Assembly (NCBI RefSeq): GCF_006874645.1
Contig: NZ_CP030082.1
Coordinates: forward strand, 3,658,001 to 3,722,000
Reading direction: 5' to 3'
Length of the DNA: 64,000 bases
From: Bdellovibrio sp. ZAP7
GTDB taxonomy: Bacteria > Bdellovibrionota > Bdellovibrionia > Bdellovibrionales > Bdellovibrionaceae
Shown: positions 59,148-64,000 of the stretch, one piece after another
Layout: every line of letters starts with the position of its first letter
Position numbering within the stretch: position 1 is the first letter of the stretch
Made by a program: the position numbers and the translations under genes
Notes under the pieces: generated by a model
The model's database searches: none
Told to the model about the DNA's origin: nothing
What the model saw: the letters and a program-made list of their open reading frames with translations, nothing else

Positions 59148-60232
59148 ACGTTAAGCCCCAAAATCTTTCTTACAGACAGGCGTTTTTGAAAGAGTTCACG
59201 CCACTCTCTGGAAAATTCACTAGCCGCAACAATGCCGCAACCAGAACCAATCATAGATTCGTTCGTACTCCACTGCAAATTCCGAATCGCCACAAGACAC
59301 AGAGCCTCCTCTGCGCCAAAAAACGCAAACGGTGCTCCGTAACCACGACGACCTTCCTGACCTGGCAAATCCTGCATCCAACCGTAACCGGCTGCGCGCG
59401 GAGCGACTCCCAAAGCGGGTGTGGGATGAAGTTCCATCACCAATTCACGGAAATCAGGGCGTCGATTGCACTTCACCTGGAAATCAGTTTTCAGATGAAA
59501 CAGTGTCGGCAATTCCAGGATCATCGGACCCTGACTTTGCACGTCTCCCCATTTCTTTAAGCGTTGGGAGAGATCTTCAACCACCAGATGATGCTCTTGC
59601 ATTTCTTTTTCATCAAGCAACAATGATTGGCGTTCACCCTTGTCGCTTTTTGGACAAGTGCCTGCGAGCGCCATCGTTTGCAGGAAACCCTGTTCATAAC
59701 TGAAAAGTGTTTCCGGAGTGGCCCCCAGAATGCCCTGACCCTTTTGCCAAAAACCAAAGACGTACAAAGTCTCTGGTGCCGACAACAAATTCAAAATCAT
59801 TTGCGCACGCTCCGTAGCCGTCACTGTTTGTGACGAGCGGGCAAAGATCACGGGCACTGCTTTTTGAATTTCATTTTTTGCGATCTTACCTTGGATCACT
59901 TCGAGGTCTTTTTGAAAGTCGGACTCTGCTGGTTCACTCCACTGGGCCTTACTTAGGGGCCCTTCGGGACGCGGGTTTCCGGCCAGATAGTTTTCCAACA
60001 GGGATTGGAGTTCTTGGGTGCTCAAAGTGTTTTGAGCAGTTCCCCACCATAACGGGTGCGAATCCTGCTCATAGAAATCAGGGCAAAACACTGAAATCTC
60101 TGCACTATTGGCAGATTTTACAGGGCTAAAAGGACCCTCAATGAGAGTCCACTGCCCCTTATGGCGCAAGAGGGCCCCCGAGTCCAAAAAGTTTGTAATG
60201 CCTAGAGGCGATATGCTATGTTTGCGATCCAC
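59144..60232 (-). CDS. menF: MenF, isochorismate synthase
   Basis: The enzyme converts chorismate to isochorismate, the entry to menaquinone. The open frame extends to 60337 but upstream of about 60232 it would overlap the divergent DAHP synthase gene; the GTG at 60232 is a reasonable start (362 residues), a TTG at 60187 is possible. The chorismate-binding C-terminal half has GATPETLFSYEQG, TMALAGTCPK and ELHPTPALGVAP, then GYGAPFAFFG and GSGCGIVAAS. The N-terminal part is poorly conserved, as usual. Confidence 0.9.
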   Translation of the reverse strand: MDRKHSISPLGITNFLDSGALLRHKGQWTLIEGPFSPVKSANSAEISVFCPDFYEQDSHPLWWGTAQNTLSTQELQSLLENYLAGNPRPEGPLSKAQWSEPAESDFQKDLEVIQGKIAKNEIQKAVPVIFARSSQTVTATERAQMILNLLSAPETLYVFGFWQKGQGILGATPETLFSYEQGFLQTMALAGTCPKSDKGERQSLLLDEKEMQEHHLVVEDLSQRLKKWGDVQSQGPMILELPTLFHLKTDFQVKCNRRPDFRELVMELHPTPALGVAPRAAGYGWMQDLPGQEGRRGYGAPFAFFGAEEALCLVAIRNLQWSTNESMIGSGCGIVAASEFSREWRELFQKRLSVRKILGLNV

Positions 60233-60248
60233 AGTGAGAGTTCGTAAT

Positions 60249-61082
60249 ATGGAAACGCAAACTATGCAAACAAGTCCCTCAACCCAAATCGTCAATGTTG
60301 GCGGGTTTAATATTGGGGGTCCCGAATTCACGGTCATCGCCGGTCCGTGCTCTATCGAAAGCCACGCTCAATTTCTTGAGACAGCTTCCGGTGTTAAGGC
60401 TTCTGGCGCACACTTGCTTCGCGGCGGTATCTGGAAAATGCGCACGTCCCCGACAGCCTTCCAAGGCTTGGGAAATTCATCTTTCGATATCGTTAAAGAC
60501 GTTTGCAAACAGCTCAATATGAGCTTGATCTCCGAAGTCACTGACATCCGTCAAATTGAAGAAGTTTACGACCTTGTAGAGTGCTTCCAAGTGGGTTCTC
60601 GCTCTATGCAGAACTACGAACTTTTGAAAGAGTTGGGACGTCAAAACAAACCAGTTCTTTTGAAACGTGGTTTGGCCGCTTACATCGAAGAATGGGTTAA
60701 AGCCTCTGAATACGTGATCAAAGCGGGTAACGGCAATGTGATCCTTTGTGAACGTGGTATCCGTACTTTCGAAACAGCGACTCGCAACACTTTGGATTTG
60801 AACGCTGTGGCTTTCGCCAAGAAAAATACAAATCTTCCTGTTATTGTGGATCCTTCTCATGCAGTGGGTATTCGCGCGTTGGTTCCTGACCTGGCTTACG
60901 CAGCTGCGGCTGTGGGAGCTGACGGTATCATCGTGGAAGTTCATCCTCGCCCAGCAGAAGCTCTTTCTGATGGTATGCAAGCCCTGACTTTGCAGGACTT
61001 CGAAATGATGATGAGAAAACTTGAAAGAATCCTAGTCGCTATCGATCGTCCTCTTCACAAGGTGACAGCCCATGCACACTGA
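60249..61082 (+). CDS. 3-deoxy-7-phosphoheptulonate (DAHP) synthase
   Basis: The protein has 277 residues from the ATG at 60249; a second ATG follows at 60264. The [12 protein letters not shown] start, [36 protein letters not shown] and the [10 protein letters not shown] segment identify the small AroF/AroA(DAHP)-type synthase, with metal-ligand residues in those motifs. It catalyses the first step of the shikimate pathway, condensing erythrose-4-phosphate and PEP. It overlaps menG by 11 bp and is divergent from menF, so chorismate supply and use are placed together. No chorismate mutase domain is fused. Confidence 0.93.
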   Translation: METQTMQTSPSTQIVNVGGFNIGGPEFTVIAGPCSIESHAQFLETASGVKASGAHLLRGGIWKMRTSPTAFQGLGNSSFDIVKDVCKQLNMSLISEVTDIRQIEEVYDLVECFQVGSRSMQNYELLKELGRQNKPVLLKRGLAAYIEEWVKASEYVIKAGNGNVILCERGIRTFETATRNTLDLNAVAFAKKNTNLPVIVDPSHAVGIRALVPDLAYAAAAVGADGIIVEVHPRPAEALSDGMQALTLQDFEMMMRKLERILVAIDRPLHKVTAHAH

Positions 61083-61794
61083 GAATCAAAAACACTCTCC
61101 AAATCCTGAAATCATTCGCAGCATGTTCTCTAAAGTGGCCGCGAACTACGACAAAGGGAACAATGTGCTTTCCATGGGTGTTCACCACTTGTGGAGAAAA
61201 AAATTGGTTAAATATTCTGGCGCGAAGCTAGGCGACAGAGTTTTGGATTGCGCAACGGGTACTGGTGACCTGGCGATTGAATTCAAACAACAAGTGGGTT
61301 CTGCAGGTCAAGTCACAGGAACTGATTTCTGTGCCGAGATGTTGATCCCGGCTCCAGGCAAAGCAGCTCAGCGCGGTTTGGACATCAAGTTTGAACAAGC
61401 TGACGTGACTCAACTTCAGTACGCTGATGATTCTTTCGATATCTCTTCCATCTCTTTTGGTATTCGCAATGTAGGCAACCCGGTTAAGGGTCTCAGCGAA
61501 ATGGCGCGAGTCACTAAATCCGGTGGCACAGTGATGGTTTTGGAATTCGGCCAAGTGAACATCCCGGTGTTCGGCGCGCTTTACAATTTCTATTCACAAA
61601 ACATTCTTCCAAAAATCGGTGGCTTGGTAACAGGTCAAAAAGACGCTTACGAATACTTGCAAAAGTCTTCAGCGGCTTTCCCTTGCAAAGAGGGCTTCCT
61701 GGATTTGATGAAACAAACCGGCGCGTTCTCCCACACAGAGTACATCACTTTGACTGGTGGCATTGCGTACATCTACAAAGGCACTGTTAAATAG
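61072..61794 (+). CDS. menG: MenG/UbiE demethylmenaquinone methyltransferase
   Basis: The protein has 240 residues. SAM-binding motif I is LDCATGTGDLAIE, with VTGTDFCAEML as the next strand. The segments FGIRNV and LEFGQV are close to UbiE signatures. It methylates demethylmenaquinone in the last step of menaquinone synthesis. Overlap with the DAHP synthase gene and the divergent menFDH genes support this rather than ubiquinone. It overlaps by 11 bp at its start. Confidence 0.93.
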   Translation: MHTENQKHSPNPEIIRSMFSKVAANYDKGNNVLSMGVHHLWRKKLVKYSGAKLGDRVLDCATGTGDLAIEFKQQVGSAGQVTGTDFCAEMLIPAPGKAAQRGLDIKFEQADVTQLQYADDSFDISSISFGIRNVGNPVKGLSEMARVTKSGGTVMVLEFGQVNIPVFGALYNFYSQNILPKIGGLVTGQKDAYEYLQKSSAAFPCKEGFLDLMKQTGAFSHTEYITLTGGIAYIYKGTVK

Positions 61795-61854
61795 TCTGCT
61801 TCATGCAAACGTAAAAGCCTAAACCACCTCGGCGAAGCTGAAGTGCAAGACAGC

Positions 61855-61883
61855 AAAGGCGTTCCACAAGGACGCCTTTTTTA
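61855..61883 (+). terminator. Rho-independent terminator after menG
   Basis: AAAGGCGT (61855-61862) and ACGCCTTT (61872-61879) form an 8-bp stem with a 9-nt loop, followed by a T-rich tract. Confidence 0.85.
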
Positions 61884-61969
61884 TTTTGTTTTCAAGAGCA
61901 CTAAAATTTGACTCCGACTTCAGTTCGTTGAACAGTAGTCAGCAATTCGATTCGAATAAGGAGTCCCTC

Positions 61970-62407
61970 ATGAAATGGATGGCTTTGGTTTTGACGTTTG
62001 CTCTTGGTTCAACTGCAATTGCCAGTGAGTTCTGCCCTTCGGCGGAAGATTACGAAGCGCAAGGCTGGGTTGTGCATAATCCAGAAGACTTTGCGAAGCT
62101 TGAAAAGACTTTCGATGCGATGTTATCTGCTGGTCAAAAAAACGGTCAGATCATTGACGATATGAGCGGTCACATGGTGACTGGTGATCTCGATAATAAG
62201 GAAATCATGTTAGCCGTGAAGTCTTACGAAGACCTGCGCACCCCAGACATGGTGATGTACGGCGATCATGCAACGTACACTCATATGGAAACTCAAAAGC
62301 GCGTCGAGATCCGTTGGTTCAACGGTAAAAAGAATTTAGTGATCAATCCCAAGTACATCAAATGCATCACAGGACAGCCGCCAGTGGCTGAAAATGTGAT
62401 TCTGTAA
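61970..62407 (+). CDS. Small exported protein of unknown function
   Basis: The ATG at 61970 is preceded by AAGGAG and gives 145 residues. The signal peptide is about residues 1-18 (ends AIA). The mature protein has cysteines in EFCPSAEDY and IKCITGQ, possibly paired. It contains a beta-rich middle with MVMYGDHATYTHMETQKR. No domain was recognised. It has its own terminator. Confidence 0.65.
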   Translation: MKWMALVLTFALGSTAIASEFCPSAEDYEAQGWVVHNPEDFAKLEKTFDAMLSAGQKNGQIIDDMSGHMVTGDLDNKEIMLAVKSYEDLRTPDMVMYGDHATYTHMETQKRVEIRWFNGKKNLVINPKYIKCITGQPPVAENVIL

Positions 62408-62430
62408 ACAGCCTCCACCCGGGTAGTAAG

Positions 62431-62457
62431 AAGGCTGAGTGATCCTCGGCCTTTTTT
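62431..62457 (+). terminator. Rho-independent terminator
   Basis: AAGGCTGAG (62431-62439) and CTCGGCCTT (62445-62453) form a 9-bp stem with one wobble, followed by TTTT. It ends the small exported protein gene. Confidence 0.85.
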
Positions 62458-62563
62458 ATTAATACGCTCGCATCCGAGTGAAAAATCGCAAGATATGATC
62501 TTTATCATACAGAGTTCTTCCGACCAGCCGACAAGCATAGTGAAAAAACCTGCGAGGTGCACT

Positions 62564-62974
62564 ATGTCTGACAATTTTTTTAAATGGGACCAAGAACGTC
62601 TTACCACTCATGTCGATGCGATGGATAACGAGCATAAAAAGTTAATAGAGATTATGAATCGATTGTATGACCGCTACGAAGCGAAAGCGACGAAACCGGA
62701 GTTGCAATCCATCGTTCGCGAACTGGCTTCCTGGACGATCACTCACTTCGACCACGAAGAAAAATTCTTTGATACTTTGGACTACTCGCAAGCTGCTGTT
62801 CACAAAAAAATTCATAAGGATTTGGTCGAGCGCTTAAAAGGCCACGCGACTGAATTTGACAAGACAGGCGTATTAACGCCTGCATTCTTCCAATTCCTGA
62901 AAACTTGGCTAACAGCCCACATCATGGGGATTGATACCAAGTATGGCGTCATTGCCGCCCAAAAGTCTGCTTAA
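62564..62974 (+). CDS. Bacteriohaemerythrin
   Basis: The protein has 136 residues from the ATG at 62564, preceded by GCGAGG. The di-iron ligands are recognisable: His in LTTHVDAMDNEH, His and Glu in THFDHEEKFF, His in VHKKIHKD and the His/Asp pair in HIMGID. Haemerythrin binds oxygen reversibly at the di-iron centre and may act in oxygen sensing, storage or delivery. It stands alone with its own terminator. Confidence 0.93.
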   Translation: MSDNFFKWDQERLTTHVDAMDNEHKKLIEIMNRLYDRYEAKATKPELQSIVRELASWTITHFDHEEKFFDTLDYSQAAVHKKIHKDLVERLKGHATEFDKTGVLTPAFFQFLKTWLTAHIMGIDTKYGVIAAQKSA

Positions 62975-62982
62975 AAATAAAT

Positions 62983-63011
62983 AAGGCTGGTTCATCACCA
63001 GCCTTTTTTAT
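62983..63011. terminator. Rho-independent terminator between haemerythrin and ilvE
   Basis: AAGGCTGG (62983-62990) and CCAGCCTT (62998-63005) form an 8-bp stem with a 7-nt loop, followed by TTTTT. It ends the haemerythrin transcript and may also serve ilvE on the minus strand. Confidence 0.85.
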
Positions 63012-63058
63012 TTCCGATTCGTACCGGAATATTCAATTCATTATCCTTCAAGATCCGA

Positions 63059-64000
63059 TTAAACGAGTGGAGAAATCCAGTTCATAGAATCTTTCACTGT
63101 GCCTTTTTGAATCCCAGTGATTTCGTTATAAAGCTCAGTGCTCAATGGACCGGTTTCGTTGCCGTTGATCATCCAGTCTTTTTCATTGTAGTGAATCACG
63201 CCGATTGGTGAAATCACTGCAGCTGTTCCCGTACCGAAAGCTTCTTTCAACTCGCCCTTCTCCAGGCGCTCAATCACTTCTGTGATTGTGATACGTCTTT
63301 CAACGATCGGAAGATTTTTCTTTTTCAAAACCTGGATGATAGCATCGCGGGTACCACCCGACAAAATGCTGCCGTTCAATGCTGGAGTCACGATCTCGTT
63401 ATTGAAAACAAAGAACGCATTCATTGTACCAACTTCTTCGATACCCAAACGCTCAACGTCCAACCACAAAACTTGCGCATAACCCTTTTGTTTCGCTTCC
63501 AAGGCCGCTTTCAAACTGGATGCATAGTTCGCACCGGCTTTCACAGCACCCAGGCCACCCGGAGCTGCACGCAAGTATTTTTCCTCAGTCCAGATTTTCA
63601 CTGGTTTTGCGCCTTCAGAGTAATAAGAACCCACCGGAGACAACAAGATGAAGAAAGTGGTTTCGCGAGAAGGACGAACCCCCAAGAAAGCCTCAGTACC
63701 GATCAATGTGGGACGGATGTATAAAGAAGTATTTGGCCCGTGAGGAATCCAACGCTCGTCCACTTTCGTCAACTCATGCAAACCTTGCATAAATAGCTCC
63801 ATAGGCGGAGCTTGAAGACACATACGTTCGGCACCCTCAACCAGGCGGTTGTAGTTGAAATCAGGACGGAAGAAGACAACCTTGCCATCGTTTTGGCGGA
63901 AAGCCTTCATACCTTCGAAAAGTGCCTGACCGTAATGAAATACCGAAGCGCCTGGGTCCACAGAAAGAGGGCCATAGGGAACGATCGAAGCCTCGTACCA
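63059..64000 (-). CDS. ilvE: Branched-chain amino-acid aminotransferase, 5' end cut off
   Basis: The frame stays open to base 64000, so the start lies outside the window. The visible 313 residues contain FHYGQALFEGMKAFR, the active-site lysine in GGLGAVKAGANYASS, and the GTMNAFFVF and FGTGTAAVISP segments of PLP fold-type IV aminotransferases. The features LYIRPTLIGTEAFLGV and YAQVLWLD are those of the longer, eukaryote-like branched-chain enzymes. It catalyses the last step of valine, leucine and isoleucine synthesis. Confidence 0.95.
   Translation of the reverse strand, partial: WYEASIVPYGPLSVDPGASVFHYGQALFEGMKAFRQNDGKVVFFRPDFNYNRLVEGAERMCLQAPPMELFMQGLHELTKVDERWIPHGPNTSLYIRPTLIGTEAFLGVRPSRETTFFILLSPVGSYYSEGAKPVKIWTEEKYLRAAPGGLGAVKAGANYASSLKAALEAKQKGYAQVLWLDVERLGIEEVGTMNAFFVFNNEIVTPALNGSILSGGTRDAIIQVLKKKNLPIVERRITITEVIERLEKGELKEAFGTGTAAVISPIGVIHYNEKDWMINGNETGPLSTELYNEITGIQKGTVKDSMNWISPLV

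Noticed and set aside
60233-60337. Extended menF start at 60337
   Set aside because: It would overlap the start of the divergent DAHP synthase gene and adds residues that do not fit the family.

Overview
The window looks like chromosomal DNA of a predatory Bdellovibrionota bacterium, close to Bdellovibrio bacteriovorus. The strongest pointer is a secreted DacB/PBP4-type DD-peptidase gene followed, with overlapping stop and start codons, by a periplasmic ankyrin-repeat gene (36301-38288). This matches the described Bd3459-Bd3460 predatory enzyme and self-protection pair. Supporting signs are the many lipoproteins and secreted proteins, two secreted trypsin-like proteases, a ferrochelatase with an internal cysteine cluster, and compact gene packing. 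No tRNA, rRNA, CRISPR array or prophage was seen.

Layout. 1-5.4 kb: end of trmFO, two paralogous solute-binding-type periplasmic proteins around a DUF4430-like protein, thymidine kinase, lytic transglycosylase MltF and a membrane protein. 5.4-8.8 kb: glmU-glmS (UDP-GlcNAc precursor synthesis). 8.8-13.6 kb: M14 peptidase, HAD hydrolase, and a histidine kinase plus NtrC-type regulator. 13.7-18.9 kb: phospholipase-D-like lipoprotein, a REP-associated (IS200-like) transposase in a cluster of GGGGTATCGGTCA repeats, an agmatinase-family enzyme and mutY. 18.9-23 kb: exported proteins and lipoproteins of unknown role.

24-34 kb: a haem locus. hemB is divergent from hemA-hemCD-hemL-kinase-regulator-hemE-hemN-hemG-hemH. 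Apart from a 6-bp gap between hemL and the kinase gene, adjacent genes overlap. Together the enzymes cover glutamyl-tRNA to haem. A two-component pair sits inside the operon, and the hemB/hemA promoter region carries four tandem 11-bp repeats that resemble a Pho-box-type operator. This is the most notable regulatory arrangement in the window.

34-42 kb: a large secreted protein of unknown function, dacB-ankyrin, a DEAD-box RNA helicase, an alpha/beta hydrolase and a poly(A) polymerase/CCA-transferase family gene. 42-49 kb: a hybrid histidine kinase and the chemotaxis genes cheA-cheR-cheB with divergent cheW. 49-57 kb: a small exported protein, glyoxalase I, a transketolase-family enzyme divergent from adenosine deaminase, a DUF6624-like protein, proline iminopeptidase and two tandem protease lipoproteins. 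57-62 kb: menF-menD-menH divergent from DAHP synthase and menG/ubiE, linking chorismate supply to menaquinone. 62-64 kb: an exported protein, a haemerythrin and ilvE, which is cut by the window edge.

All calls come from reading the sequence and recalling family motifs. No database search or folding calculation was run. Several start codons were moved downstream of the longest open frame on the basis of Shine-Dalgarno sequences and signal peptides.
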